Source of the DNA: Fusarium oxysporum f. sp. lycopersici 4287
Taxonomy: Eukaryota > Ascomycota > Sordariomycetes > Hypocreales > Nectriaceae
Assembly (NCBI RefSeq): GCF_000149955.1
Contig: NC_030990.1
Location: forward strand, 3,244,627 to 3,308,626
Direction of reading: 5' to 3'
Length of the DNA: 64,000 nt
Shown: piece after piece, positions 46,319 to 58,754 of the stretch
Position numbering within the stretch: position 1 is the first letter of the stretch
How the letters are laid out: every line of letters begins with the position of its first letter
The notes under the pieces: generated by a model
Database searches by the model: none
Seen by the model: only the letters and a program-made list of their open reading frames with translations
What the model was told of the DNA's origin: nothing
Made by a program: the position numbers and the translations under genes

Positions 46319-46916
46319 CCTCGGGGACAATTGACATGTCCCTTATTCAGGAACAATAGTCATGCGTTTACCTTGTACCCCTTCTCCTATTTTCTTTGCC
46401 TCACGAGAAATGACAATTCCATTCTTTTCATTCGTCAACAACCAGCTTCGTACACAGTTGAAGTAGGGAGTCGAGAGACATATATAGACTGCGAGACTGC
46501 AAAACTGAATTAATGGGGCTATGATAGTTAATTTCAGTATACAAGCACTAAGCGGAGTATATGAAACCAAGATGCGATCAATTGTTTCCAGGGGCCGATG
46601 GTTGTTTGCACGGATTTGAAGTCTATATAAGCACGTAGAAGAGAGCCAGCAGGAAGGAGAGGTCCGTGCCCATTATGCGGAACACGCAACGGTGTTTTTC
46701 CGGCCCGTTGCCCGCTAACTGGGGAGCTACAGCTCTCAGCCTTCCGTAGGTACCAGGCAGGCTGCCGTTCTGACGAAGCTGAGCACCCCAATACATCAAC
46801 GTCAACACTCCTTGAGCCTCGCAACAACTCCACGATTCGCCTTCATACACCAAAAAAGCACACTGTATACTCCCGAACACAGCGATTTCGCAACAACTCT
46901 TCTTTAATTCTGCACC
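46319..46916. other. Intergenic region, proteasome gene promoter
   Basis: About 600 bp with no supported gene, holding the regulator's 3' UTR and the promoter of the alpha4 gene. Confidence 0.5.
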
Positions 46917-47948
46917 ATGGCATCCGGCTACGACAGAGCTCTGTCGGGTGAGTTCACACAACGGGCCTGTGTTCAATGATATATCCATCGCTAACAATAA
47001 GTGTAGTATTCAGGTCAGTACCATAACAACACTCACGACAAGCTTCCTAACATCTGAAAAGTCCCGACGGCCACGTTTTCCAGGTCGAATATGCCGGCGA
47101 AGCTGTCAAGCGAGGTAGATATCAGGTTTTTGGTTAACAGCTTTGTTACGGTGGCTTATACCTTCAATAGGAACTTGTGCTGTCGGTGTCAAGGGTGCCG
47201 ATGTTGTTGTGCTAGGATGTGAGAAGCGCTCCGCCATGAAGTTGCAAGATACTCGCATCACCCCTTCCAAAATCCAGCTCCTCGATCACCACGTCGCCCT
47301 CGCCTTCGCTGGCCTAAATGCGGATGCTCGTATCCTCGTCGACAAGGCTCGATTAGAGGCACAGTCCCATCGTTTGTCAGTCGAAGACCCTGTTACTATC
47401 GACTACATTACCAAATATGTCGCTGGCGTCCAGCAACGGTACACACAGGCTGGTGGTGTCCGACCATTTGGCATTAGCACTCTGATTGTTGGCTTCGATA
47501 ACGGCAGCGATGTCCCTCGGCTGTACCAGACTGAGCCCTCCGGCATCTACTCTGCCTGGTGCGTTATTCAAAATGATAAAAATATTTGGCGAATTTTCGA
47601 AACTAATGATCTAACAGGAAGGCAAACGCTATCGGTCGTTCAAGCAAGACTGTTCGCGAGTTCCTCGAGCGAAACTACAAGGAGGACATGGACCGAGAGG
47701 CTACCATCCGGCTTGCCATCAAGTCGCTGCTCGAGGTTGTTCAAACCGGAGCCAAGAACATCGAGATTTCTCTCATGGCACCTGGCGCCACCATCGAAAC
47801 ACTACCTACGTCCGAGATTGAAGGCTACGTCAAGGAAATTGAGCAGGAGAAGCAGGAAGAAGCTGCCAAGAAGAAGACGGGACGGACCCCCGGAACCGGC
47901 AGTGCTGCCATCCTAACCCGATCTCAGGATGACTCCGCTGCGGAATAG
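46917..47948 (+). CDS. PRE6: 20S proteasome subunit alpha4 (PRE6/PSMA7)
   Basis: Five exons: 46917-46947, 47007-47013 (7 nt), 47062-47114, 47171-47558 and 47618-47948, giving 269 aa. The spliced start reads [20 protein letters not shown], then [19 protein letters not shown]. This continues with [27 protein letters not shown] and [20 protein letters not shown], and ends in a Lys/Glu-rich tail. Alpha subunits form the gated outer rings and are not proteolytic. PSMA7-type sequence ([22 protein letters not shown]) identifies alpha4. The 7-nt exon supplies the bases for VF and part of S, and is required to keep the conserved ALSxFSPDGH block. Confidence 0.94.
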
Positions 47949-48132
47949 AGAGGCGTATGGGAAGAGTTTACATAGACAAGAGCACGAGTCTCTAAAGTCG
48001 GGACCCAGTGCCATTGTATTAACACAACTAATGACGCACGCATTCTCTCAGAACGTATCCCCGTGGAAGTGACAAATCGCTATGTATCCTGAACGCCGTG
48101 ACTTTCCTCTTTTTATCTGATCTTGTTCTGGA

Positions 48133-48633
48133 TTATCCCAGCTTATCGGCTTCCTCTGTCGGGTCAAAGATGGACCTGAGTCCCTTTGTCTTTTGCCTGT
48201 CGTCCTTGAGCATCTTATTGTCCATTCGTACGTCGTCGCTCTCAATTGAAAGAGCTGCCTGAGGGGTCTTTGCGTCGATAACAAAGTGGTTGTCGCAATG
48301 AGGGCAAAACTCGTCGGCCTCCTCGAACTCCTTCACATCCTTTCTGAAGCACTTTCTGCACTTCTTGCACGCAAAAATCATCTCGAAGCTTTCCTTAAGA
48401 GGGTGTGACTCCTGTTCGCTGTGGCATTCGACACAGTCGAACCATTTTCGACCTGTAGTTAAAGTTAGTTAGTAAGGTGAGCAGGAAACAACTTGAAGTC
48501 GCCAAGACTGGCTTCAATAAACTTTCGACGTACAACAAGGCGACCGAACGGAAACTTGGGCGTTGAGAATGTGTTTGCTAGACGTTGATTAGTCGCAGGA
48601 TAATGAATGGAATCGTGGCATACCATACCACAT
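48133..48633 (-). CDS. CHY-type zinc-finger protein (small, HOT13-like)
   Basis: Three exons on the minus strand: 48629-48633 (5 nt, ATGTG), 48534-48577 and 48133-48452, giving 122 aa. The spliced product reads MCKHILNAQVSVRSPCCRKW, then FDCVECHSEQESHPL, FACKKCRKCFRKDV and EFCPHCDNHF. This matches the spacing of CHY zinc fingers (as in RCHY1 and yeast Hot13), though the first Cys-His pair of the domain is shortened. Hot13 helps recycle Mia40 in the intermembrane space; a role for this protein is not established. It is head-to-head with SSL2, with 396 bp between starts. Introns are 51 and 81 nt. Confidence 0.82.
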
Positions 48634-49029
48634 GGTAGCAAATAATAAACAATCTCCGTGGTTTGCAATATGGTTTGCGCCGTTGGAAGGAGTGTTCACA
48701 ACTGAATTGTGGTGTCTGAGAATAGTTACAGGTTGAGTTCAGATGAATGTCGGTAGAGTTTTGGTGGGGTGTATTAATCAGGCTTTCGGATGCACTTTAC
48801 GGCCCCTGATCACAAGCCACAGGCGCTAGAAGATTACCTACTAGAGCAGGCAGGCACTTCAGCAGATGGACAGTGACCCACTTAAGTACATTGGTTAGTC
48901 ATCATCATTCAGTGACGCTCTTAGCAGCGCTTGTTCACATCCCATATGTCCTTCACGTTCTCCTTTCCTTCATCAGCATTTATACGACCACCGCCAACCA
49001 CGCCCTGATTGTCCGGAAACTCGATAAAT
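48634..49029. promoter_or_regulatory. Divergent promoter of the CHY-finger gene and SSL2
   Basis: The 396 bp between the two starts contain no gene. Leaders of both transcripts must lie here. Confidence 0.45.
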
Positions 49030-51507
49030 ATGCCGCCTAAGAGGAAAGCAGGTGCTGCCGTCCAGGGCGGGGCAAAAGTGGGAAGGTCTTCGCGCATGTC
49101 AACACCTGGAGCTGCAACGCCACGAACGATCGATAGCAATGAGGACATGCCGGATGAGGAGGAGGGGCCCGTCGACGAGGCCTTGGAACGTGATTTGAAC
49201 AAGAATATAGACATCTTTTCCTTGGATCGCTATCAGAAGAGACATGCGATTCGGGATCCCCTACCACACATCTTTGGCGACCGTGATTTCTCATACCTGG
49301 TCTTGAAGAAAGATCATCAGAACCGACCTCTCTGGATAGACCCTCAGAAAGGCCGCATCATTCTAGAGAGTTTTAATCCACTCGCGGAGCAGGCTCAGGA
49401 TTTCCTCATCACTATTTCTGAACCCTTGTCTCGACCGACTTTCATGCACGAATACGCTCTTACAACACACAGCCTGTACGCTGCCGTCTCTGTTGGGTTG
49501 TCGCCAGAGGACATCATCAATACACTAGATCGATTTCTTAAGACACCTCTGCCAGATGAGATTCGAAATTTCATTACAAGTTGTACTCAGAGTTACGGCA
49601 AGGTGAAGCTGGTTCTCAAGAATACAAAGTACTACGTCGAAAGTCCTGATCCAAACATGCTCCAGACTCTCCTCAAGAACCCCAAAATTGGTCCCCTACG
49701 CGTCCAAGGAACGGAAGAGATCACAACATCAGTGGCGCCTAAGATTGGCGGCCTTGTCATTCCCGGAACACAGAATGCCGCCGGAGTAAAGCAGGCCAAT
49801 GGTCTCAGCCAAGCAGGCGAACAAGGCAAAGATGGACAACCCGTCCAGGAGGGCGAAGTCTATGCCACGCTCAACGAAGAGGACGACGAGGACCAGGAAG
49901 TGACGCATTCTTTTGAAATTGCAGACAAGGATGTCGAAACGGTACAGAAAGAATGCCTGAATCTAGGATACCCAGTTCTAGAGGAGTATGACTTTCGGAG
50001 AGATGAAGCCAACGCAAATTTGGATATCGATCTGAAGCCTGGTACTCAGATTCGGCCTTATCAGGAAAAAAGCTTGAGTAAGATGTTTGGCAACGGCCGA
50101 GCCAAGAGTGGACTAATCGTCCTGCCCTGTGGTGCTGGAAAGACGCTTGTGGGTATCACAGCAGCCTGTACTATCAAGAAAGGTGTCATTGTCCTATGCA
50201 CGAGTTCAATGTCCGTCGTACAATGGAGGAATGAGTTTTTGAAGTGGTCCAACATCAATCCCGATGACATTGTTGCCTTCACATCCGATTCCAAGAACAA
50301 TGTCTTCACTGGGAGCACTGGTATCATCGTCACAACCTATGCAATGGTCACACAATCGCGGGCCCGATCTTACGATGCAGAGAAGATGATGAAGTTCTTG
50401 ACAGGCCGAGAATGGGGCCTGATGCTGCTGGACGAGGTGCATGTTGTGCCCGCCAACATCTTCCGAAAAGTCACGTCTTCGATCAAGACTCATTCGAAGC
50501 TTGGTCTCACAGCAACACTCCTCAGAGAAGACGACAAGATTTCTGATTTGAATTTTCTTATTGGACCAAAGCTATTTGAAGCCAATTGGATGGAGCTTTC
50601 AAAGCAAGGACACATTGCTAGAGTTCAGTGTGCAGAAGTATGGTGCCCAATGCCTACAGAGTTCTACGACCAGTACCTCAAAGCACCAAGCCGGAAGAAG
50701 GGCTTGCTTTATATCATGAACCCTCGGAAGTTTCAGGCTTGTCAGTATCTCATTAATTACCACGAATCAAGAGGAGACAAGATTATAGTATTTTCGGATA
50801 ACGTGTATGCGCTCAAAGCATATGCGCTGAAGCTTCAAAAAGCGTTCATCTACGGCGGCACTGGTCAAGCAGAACGTCTGCAAGTGTTGGAGAACTTTCA
50901 GCACAACCCGAATGTCAACACGCTCTTTTTATCAAAGATTGGAGACACGTCCCTCGATTTGCCCGAGGCTACCTGCCTCATCCAAATTTCATCGCACTAC
51001 GGTTCACGTCGCCAGGAAGCGCAGCGTTTAGGACGAATTCTTCGGGCCAAGAGACGTAATGACGAGGGCTTCAATGCCTTTTTCTACTCTCTGGTGTCAA
51101 AAGACACGCAAGAAATGTATTTTTCTTCCAAACGTCAAGCTTTCCTTGTCGATCAGGGATATGCTTTCAAGGTCATTACACAATTAGCAAACATCGAGAA
51201 GACACCCGGACTAGCATTCGCAGATGTGTCGGAGCGGCGTGAACTGTTGCAGAAGGTTCTTGTGGAGAATGAGAGCATGGAGGAGGATGACCCAAACGAC
51301 GACATGTTCCATCAGGGTACTATGGGGCGCAAGAAAAAGAAGGGAGCTCGACGAACAGCGGGAACTCTCGGCGAGCTCAGTGGTGGCCAGGACATGGCGT
51401 ATATCGAGCAGAATAAGAAGTTATCGGCAAAGCGGAAGAAGGGGGACAGCAATGCCTTCTTCAAGAAGATTGGACGCGAGAATGCCAGGCGAGCAGCAGC
51501 ACAGTAA
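49030..51507 (+). CDS. SSL2: TFIIH 3'-5' DNA helicase/translocase XPB (SSL2)
   Basis: Single exon, 825 aa. The basic N-terminus [20 protein letters not shown] is followed by an acidic stretch, the XPB N-terminal domain ([20 protein letters not shown]) and the damage-recognition-like region. The helicase core has Walker A LPCGAGKT (Lys 371), DEVH at 468-471, and [13 protein letters not shown], then RIAR-type block [15 protein letters not shown]. The C-terminal lobe contains [35 protein letters not shown]. Ssl2 is the translocase subunit of TFIIH, opening promoters for Pol II and DNA during nucleotide excision repair. The start is the first ATG of the frame, preceded by an A-rich leader. Confidence 0.96.
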   Translation: MPPKRKAGAAVQGGAKVGRSSRMSTPGAATPRTIDSNEDMPDEEEGPVDEALERDLNKNIDIFSLDRYQKRHAIRDPLPHIFGDRDFSYLVLKKDHQNRPLWIDPQKGRIILESFNPLAEQAQDFLITISEPLSRPTFMHEYALTTHSLYAAVSVGLSPEDIINTLDRFLKTPLPDEIRNFITSCTQSYGKVKLVLKNTKYYVESPDPNMLQTLLKNPKIGPLRVQGTEEITTSVAPKIGGLVIPGTQNAAGVKQANGLSQAGEQGKDGQPVQEGEVYATLNEEDDEDQEVTHSFEIADKDVETVQKECLNLGYPVLEEYDFRRDEANANLDIDLKPGTQIRPYQEKSLSKMFGNGRAKSGLIVLPCGAGKTLVGITAACTIKKGVIVLCTSSMSVVQWRNEFLKWSNINPDDIVAFTSDSKNNVFTGSTGIIVTTYAMVTQSRARSYDAEKMMKFLTGREWGLMLLDEVHVVPANIFRKVTSSIKTHSKLGLTATLLREDDKISDLNFLIGPKLFEANWMELSKQGHIARVQCAEVWCPMPTEFYDQYLKAPSRKKGLLYIMNPRKFQACQYLINYHESRGDKIIVFSDNVYALKAYALKLQKAFIYGGTGQAERLQVLENFQHNPNVNTLFLSKIGDTSLDLPEATCLIQISSHYGSRRQEAQRLGRILRAKRRNDEGFNAFFYSLVSKDTQEMYFSSKRQAFLVDQGYAFKVITQLANIEKTPGLAFADVSERRELLQKVLVENESMEEDDPNDDMFHQGTMGRKKKKGARRTAGTLGELSGGQDMAYIEQNKKLSAKRKKGDSNAFFKKIGRENARRAAAQ

Positions 51508-54500
51508 TCGAAAGAGAGTTGGAATCGGCACAATGGAGGTGGAGGTACATTGGATGAGCCAAAGAATGATAAGCCAGGGGATCGGAATCACGGGTAAAAA
51601 CAAGATGTCGTATGTATAAGAATATGCAGCCGCGGAACGCATAATAATGCTTTTGGGGCGCAAGGACGGGGAAGATTCGGCGTTCAGGAAAAAACACAAC
51701 ACGGCCATAGCCGATCACATTGCACACACTAGGTATTCAATTAGATTTCTGACAGTAGGCAAGGGATGACTCATTGGAGTGAATTGACTGACTACACGTA
51801 GATTCAGACTATGGCAGTGCATGAGGTGAAAGATCCAGGTGACATGGGAATGTATGGCAAGATAAGAAGACTGGCCAACAGGCAGAATCCAGCCTAATCA
51901 GATCTCGTAAACGGATTAGGCATCACAGGGTGACATGCATCACACCACATATCAATGTGTGACACGGCTTCCAAATATGATGCCATGTGAAGGATGGTTT
52001 ACGAAAGGTAGTGAGCCAAAGGCCACATACGATCTCACCAACGACCATTATCCACAGATACCTGCAGTAGCAAGTATTTTTTAGAGTCAGAGCTACGAGG
52101 TCCCAGGTAGGGGGGTTCTTTAAACTAGTGCCGCCTTAGTTTCCGGGGAGAAAAGCTTGGCAGTACTAGGGGTTGGATATCTGTTCCTGGTTGCAACCTC
52201 ACACGAAGAATTGGTGATTCTTATTCTGACTGCACTCTGTCATGTATTTTGGTGTTGGGATGTTTCCCAATTAGTACCGTCCTGATTTGACGGTGTAAAG
52301 TGGGTGTGGCATGGTGCAGTCTAGATTTACAACTTGCTCATATCTCATTTGCATGACCTGCTTGAAAAGAGGCTGCATGATAGGCATTGACCTGTTCGTA
52401 CGTAGTGTCCATCCTCATGGAATTTAGGTTAAATTAAAGGTTTCATTCTTCCGGAAACCCCATTGATTGTTGCGCAGCACCCTCGTATACGCATGCAGAG
52501 GTCTTTGTCTCAGCCACGCGAGTGTTCAGTAGCTCGCGAACGGCGGTATCGGGCAGTGGTCTGTGGACATGCGATTAAAGAGCGGCGACATCACATTGTT
52601 GGAGGAGTTCATCCCAGGGAGGTGTCGCAAGGGCGGAGCAGTAGTTATGAGAGGATATGTATCGCATTGGAATATGGTGACAACAGCATAATTATGTGGT
52701 ACTGAACAGATGGGAGACTTCCCATCTCCTCGGCTTTGGTGGTAACCAATGGATCACGATCGATAGCTCGTCACACCTTTTCGCCTAGTCTCATGAGAAA
52801 CGGCCCTGATATTTGAGGCAGGGTCTGAGTGCCAGTCAAGGATAATAGCTCGATTGCAGTATGGGCAATGCCCCCTAACTACAGATAGGTGGCCTACCTA
52901 TACTGGTTTTGACTGACTTTGTCCACAATCATCGAGTCCAAACCCCCTTCCACTTGTCCCTTTGTTTGGCTCGGGCAAAGCACGTGTCAGTGGTTTCACC
53001 ATGTACATATGTAGAACCATCTCTCAGATCTCCGAATTTTCTTGGCTTCCATGGAATTGGAGATTGCTTTGGGGGGACGTGCCATTGGCCCGATAAAAGT
53101 GCAACACACAGACAGCAGACAAGGACAGGCTTTTATCACCCGCAGGCGAAGCTCACGCCCGCAGGGAACTTGAAAGAATCCCTCTGGGTACAAAGAAATT
53201 TGAGATCTTCAATCAGCGCAGGAAACTATCTGATCCAATCAGTGAATTACCCAGTTTACGTTGAGCTGTTATTAATATTCCTGCCGTTAGAATTGAGGTC
53301 CCAGGTTACCTAGATTGTGCCGCGTTCAATGCTTCGCCGGGCCCCAAGTCGCGGTGACGCTGGCCTTGTTACAAGGATATTCGAGTGATGCGTGTGGTGG
53401 TGTGAACATGATGATCGTCAGTAGCCAGGGGGGGAAGGTATTTAGTACTTACTATGTAGTATTGTCTGTCGACCTCATCAATGATCTAGAAAAATATAAG
53501 ACTGACATCATTAGTGCTTCACTTGATCATATGAGATGTTAGAGGAACAATACCCAACCGTCGCGGGATCAGCGGGCGTTTTCACGGTTTCCGCCACCTT
53601 TTCCGCTCCGCTATCCGTAAACAGACGGGCGCTCTGAATAAAGAGTTTTTGTACGGAGTACATATTCTTCGTAGCTTTTCACCCACTGATGCGTACTGGT
53701 TTCCGCACTGCTCCGCCGTCTCTCTCCAGCCTGCTCATACATATGTGTTTATTAAGTGCCCTAGTACCGATGACTGGAGCCAACAAACTCGGCTTCAGGA
53801 TGGAGCCACTAATGTAAAGACCAGACGGGAGGACGCCTACCGGTGCCGGGGAACATGTCCCGCGCGGTGGAATCCTCAGTCTGTCTGTAGGTTTCTCGTC
53901 GTCGCCGTGTCCCCATCTGCAAGCATCTGGGCTTCCAACAATCCCTGTCCTGGCTCAAGCCCTGCCAATGCCGCGTGTGTGCTCTGCTGTGCCTGGATCG
54001 TTTATGGACCCGGTATCTCGGTCCATGGCTTGGCTCACCTCACATCCATGATCCAAGTTTGTTGAATCTGCTGTCTTCTGAACCCCCCCTGCCATGTACT
54101 CCGTACTGTAACATTGAGTTTTTTTCGTTTCTTTTCTTTTTCCGTGTGTAATGGAAGAGCCAAGGGACGGGAGTATTGCATGCATGGATGGTTATGGCTG
54201 ATCAATTACGACATGGATATCTGGGCCCCTTGAAATCATCAACAGGTCCCTCGTGGTTGGATCGCGAACTCCGAGTCGCCGCCGTCTGTCTTTGTTTTCC
54301 TCGGTTGCTGCTGTTGTTGCCGTAGTAGTGCAGTGCATTGATAAAAGTATTACTTTTCGTGTCCGTTTCCTTGAATCCCAGGTAGCGCGTTGGTAATGTC
54401 AGGGGCTTTTCCCACTATCTTTCTTCCATTTCCGCTGCTAGGGCTACTTTCATGGTTCTTTTTATTGCATTGCCTCCTTCCTTATCTCTAGAAAATTTCC

Positions 54501-55150
54501 TGACACCCTAGCGCCTACCTTATAGTACCTGTACACTTCGGTGCTATCCATACCTACCTTAGGTGCCTGCCTACCTACTGTATTGAAAAGTCCTTCTTCT
54601 GCCCAATTTAATGTCTGCCTCTTCCAACTTCATCCCCACAATCTATTGAAAGGATTCGATCAAACCAATATGCTTCTTTATCTACAACTTCAACAATTCG
54701 GGTCTCCAATTCCGAGAATGGTTAGCTAGTCCAGGTTGTTTCTGACCAAAGTCTAGCCCAGGTCGCACCCTGTTTTCTTGACATCAAAATTATCTGGCCA
54801 CTGGCAGTGCCCCAAAGACTCACTCCGCACCACGTCGCCGGACCATTCCTATTTCTTATACTCGACGCATTGCAAGAAAACCTTGCTCTTTCTGTGTTGA
54901 GTGGGAGTGGTGTGTAGGAAATCGCCAGTTCAGTTCCCGTGCCCCTCCGCTATTCAGTCTCCAGTCTCCGCCTTCTTACGCCATAACTATAATTGTCCTT
55001 AGCCATGGCACAGTCTAGTCCCTAAGCTCAGCGACTAACTTTAACCCAAATAGCCCAGGAAGCCCTCTCTCCCTGTTTCTAGGTTTCTGCCTTCGCATCT
55101 TCCTTAACGTCACAAAAGTTACCAACGGACTTCTCTTCTCTTTGGAAGAC
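51508..55150. other. Long gene-free stretch and TRK leader
   Basis: A 3.6 kb interval with no supported gene on either strand. The longest open frames are about 130 codons with no recognisable content. The right half (about 53550-55150) is pyrimidine-rich on the plus strand, with T-runs and the CTACCTTAGGTGCCTGCCTACC motif class at about 54515-54580. This suggests a long promoter plus 5' leader for the TRK gene. A noncoding RNA cannot be excluded. Confidence 0.5.
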
Positions 55151-58100
55151 ATGCTCGATGAGACGCGCGCCTCTGTATGGGCGCGGCTCAAAGCTGTCAA
55201 GCCGCCGTTTATGTCCAAAAAACCACACTTCAACTTCATTTCCGTTCATTGTAAGTCACATTCATTGGTGTTCGATAACCCCCATGCTTCCGTCTTGAGC
55301 GCAACCCCCACGCGATCTCATATACACCTTTTGCTTTCCATCAGGCATCAAATTTCAAATGCCAAGTCTCTGTCTGACCATTGTTCACAGATACATGGAT
55401 CATTGGCGCAACCTTGCTAGCTTCCGTCATTATATATGGTGCTGGCCGCGGCCAAACGTCCTATGTCGATTCTCTTATGTTCGCCAGCGGAGCCAATACA
55501 CAAGCTGGACTAAACCCAATCGACGTCAACCTTCTCAACACCTTTCAACAGATTGTCGTTTACCTCTTTACTATAACGTCTAACCCAATCACGCTACATA
55601 CTTCAGTGGTCTTCCTACGTCTTTACTGGTTCGAGAAGAGGTTTCAAGGGTGGGTTACGGACGCCAGACAGCGCCGTGCTACACTTTCTAAGGCCAAGAC
55701 TCGTCCACGAAATGAACGCGAAGCTGAAGAAGGAGTCAATGGTCGGCATATTACGGTTGTGCCTTACCAGGGGAGACCTCCACGTATCACGAACGATGGG
55801 ATACTGCTTGATGGGAATGATGTTATTCAATCTCAGGCGATCGCCGACGATGATGATGATGAAAATCTACCACATAAACCACCACCTGCGAGCAGCGATG
55901 AAAGCGACACGGTCTCAGCCGGCCGTTCTAACAGCATAGAGCTAAGTCCTTTGGAGAAACCTGACCAAGGCTTTGGAGATGGCAGGGAAGCGAATGAGGG
56001 GCAGAGCAGGTCACAGAATGCGCCGACAGGTATTAAATTTGCTGAAACGGTCAAGAGAAGTGACGGAGTCGACGACGACTTGACCAAATTTCCCCAAAGA
56101 AGAAGCCATGCGGAGCATATCGCTATCCTGGAGCGTCAAAGAAACCAGGACAACGAAATTCTAAGGATTCCTGGTCCCCGAGAAACAGAGCGGGGGATGG
56201 GACCTCGAAGGCTGGACAATGATGATACCCAGGACGGCGATGATGATAACAACACCATTGCTATGACGAGAACCGTGGAATCGAGGCCAGACCACGCGAC
56301 ACTAGACTCCAGGGCACCAACAGGCCGCAGACCAACCATTGTTATTGCTGAGCCGAAACGTCCCCTCAAACACGAATTGACTGATGATGCCAAAGCCGTT
56401 GGCGGCACTCTTAATGCCCTTAGAGTTCGCAAGCCTCGTGTATTCAACCGTGGCCAGAAGGAGGTGCACGATGATAATGAGAGCACTATGGGCCGTGCTT
56501 TCCGAACACGCACAATCGACACTATCAAGTCGGCCTTGTCAAACGACCACACGAAGGACATGCCTTACCTCAGTTACACCCCGACTATGGGTCGAAATTC
56601 TAACTTTGTGGGCTTGACCCTGGAGCAACGAGAGGAACTTGGCGGTATCGAATATCGATCCCTTAGGACTTTGGCCCTGATTTTACTTTCCTATTTTTGG
56701 GGGTTCCAGCTCATTGCTGTAACCTTCCTTTTGCCTTTCATTCTTCATAATGAGAAATACGGGAGAATTGTTGAAGGGAACGCTATTTCAAGAACCTGGT
56801 GGGGATTTTGGACAGCCAACTCGGCATTCAACGACTTGGGTCTGACCCTAACCCCTGACAGTATGAACTCTTTCAATACATCGGAGTATGTCATGATGAT
56901 CATGTGGTTCTTCATTATCATTGGAAACACGGGTTTTCCTGTCATGCTACGTTTTGTCATTTGGGTTCTTGCTCAGATTGTTCCTAAGGGGACCGGCCTG
57001 TGGGAAGAACTCAGATTTCTTCTTGACCATCCTCGCCGATGTTTCACCCTCCTATTCCCCTCGAGCGCCAATTGGTGGCTATTTTGGATTCTTGCCGCAT
57101 TAAATGCCATAGACTTGCTTTTCTTTGTGGTCTTAGATGTATGCAGCTCGTCAGCCCCTCTTGTTTATTACCATGCTAACCTTCGCCAGCTTAACTCAGG
57201 CCCAGTCGCTGAACTACCTGTCCATACTCGTATTGCCGATGGTCTATTTCAAGCTGCCTCTACCAGAACTGCAGGCTTCTCATGTTTCAGCCTAAGCGAC
57301 CTTCACCCTGCCATCCCAGTATTGTACATGATCATGATGTACATTTCGATCTTCCCAATCGCAATCTCCATCCGCCGAACGAACGTCTACGAAGAAAAAT
57401 CTCTTGGAGTTTACCACAACAAGAAAGATGAAGACGAGGAGGAATCAGCCAGCGCCCTAAACTATGTTGGTACCCATCTGCGACGTCAACTTTCTTTCGA
57501 CTTGTGGTACGTCTTTGTGGGGTTCTTCCTTCTCGCCATCAGTGAAGGTGAAAGTCTCAAGGCAAAAGACTTCAATTTATTTGATGTTCTTTTCGAAGTT
57601 ATCAGTGCGTACGGAACTGTGGGTTTGAGTATGGGTGTACCCAACGTCAATGCTTCTCTGTGCTCTCAGTTCACCGTCGTTGGGAAACTTATTATCGTTG
57701 CCATGCAAATCCGTGGCCGTCACCGCGGCTTACCTTATGGGTTGGATCGTGCTGTTCTGCTACCTAGTGAGGCACGTTTCCAGAAGGAAGCAGAGGAGAA
57801 CCAACCAATTCTTGTTCGCACCAGGACAAATGCCTCGATGGGAACCACCTCAGGCATGGAGCCGCCTATCAGTCCCGGTTTACCTGGTCGACGTGGCAGT
57901 ATGGGCCGTATACGCGAGCGAGCAAATAGTCGCATCATCTCCCAATTTTTATATCCTGGTCCCGTAATCCCCAGCAACGAGATACATGGTCACAAACGCG
58001 CAACATCAAACAACTCCAACAACCTGCGGGACTTCCCGCGATTCAATACTGAGCCAGTGTTCGAAGAGGAGAAGGACGACGTTCCTCCTCTTCGAACCAT

Positions 58101-58152
58101 TGAGTCTCACAGTGGTGGTCCTCGCCGCGCAGAGACCAACCCAATGCCCTAA
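55151..58152 (+). CDS. TRK1: TRK-family high-affinity potassium transporter
   Basis: Two exons: 55151-55250 and 55391-58152, giving 953 aa. The first membrane segment spans the intron (FNFISVHYTWIIGATLLASV). A large hydrophilic Asp/Glu/Arg-rich cytoplasmic loop follows (about residues 125-440), and then the remaining membrane-P-loop-membrane units. Selectivity-type segments include the first P-loop near GANTQAGLNPIDV, then TANSAFNDLGLTLTPDSM, TAGFSCFSLSDLHP and YGTVGLSMGVPN. The conserved MQIRGRHRGLPYGLDRAVLL near the last segment is a TRK signature. Trk proteins carry K+ (with H+ or Na+) inward across the plasma membrane, and the long loop is a typical fungal regulatory region. The basic/Ser-rich tail is probably disordered. 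Confidence 0.94.
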
Positions 58153-58754
58153 ACAACGGGCAACAACCAAAGCTTTGCTTCTATGGGTCATGAGACAGAC
58201 ACGGCCTTATACTTTTGTTAAATGACTTCATTGTCCTTCTCAGAGGGGTATTCTGTTCATGCATCATTTTCACAAATTACATATTTTCCAGACAAAAAAG
58301 CGATTTCAAATGTCGAATGGGTTTACGGCGTTCAGCATGAGGGTTTTAAGAACTTGGAGCTTTTGGAAGGCGATTGTCATAGCGCAAGCTTTTGTTTCAT
58401 GTCGAGCCAAACGAATGTCACAAATTTATGATGGTTCTAGAGGCTGGACCAAGGTGTTTTCATATTCATGGTCTTTTATATAGCATAGCAAGATCCAGAC
58501 CACACTGGCGTTTCATCTTGTCTGGGGACTTGTATATCATCATGACCTTTGTTAGAGTAGCAGTACCCAATAGAAGGCGATCCCGCCCTAGGTGCAAGCC
58601 ATTGTCATTCATATCATTCTATGCATCAAGTACAACAATAACTACACTTTCGCTATTCGTACGGCATATCCACTACTCCTACCCAATTACTTCATCCAAG
58701 TTAAATTAAGTCTAGAGAATCTATGCATAGGTCTGTATTATATTATGGCCCTTC
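58153..58754. other. Convergent 3' ends of TRK and VPS9 genes
   Basis: About 600 bp between two facing stop codons; no gene is supported, and A/T-rich UTR-like sequence is present. Confidence 0.5.
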
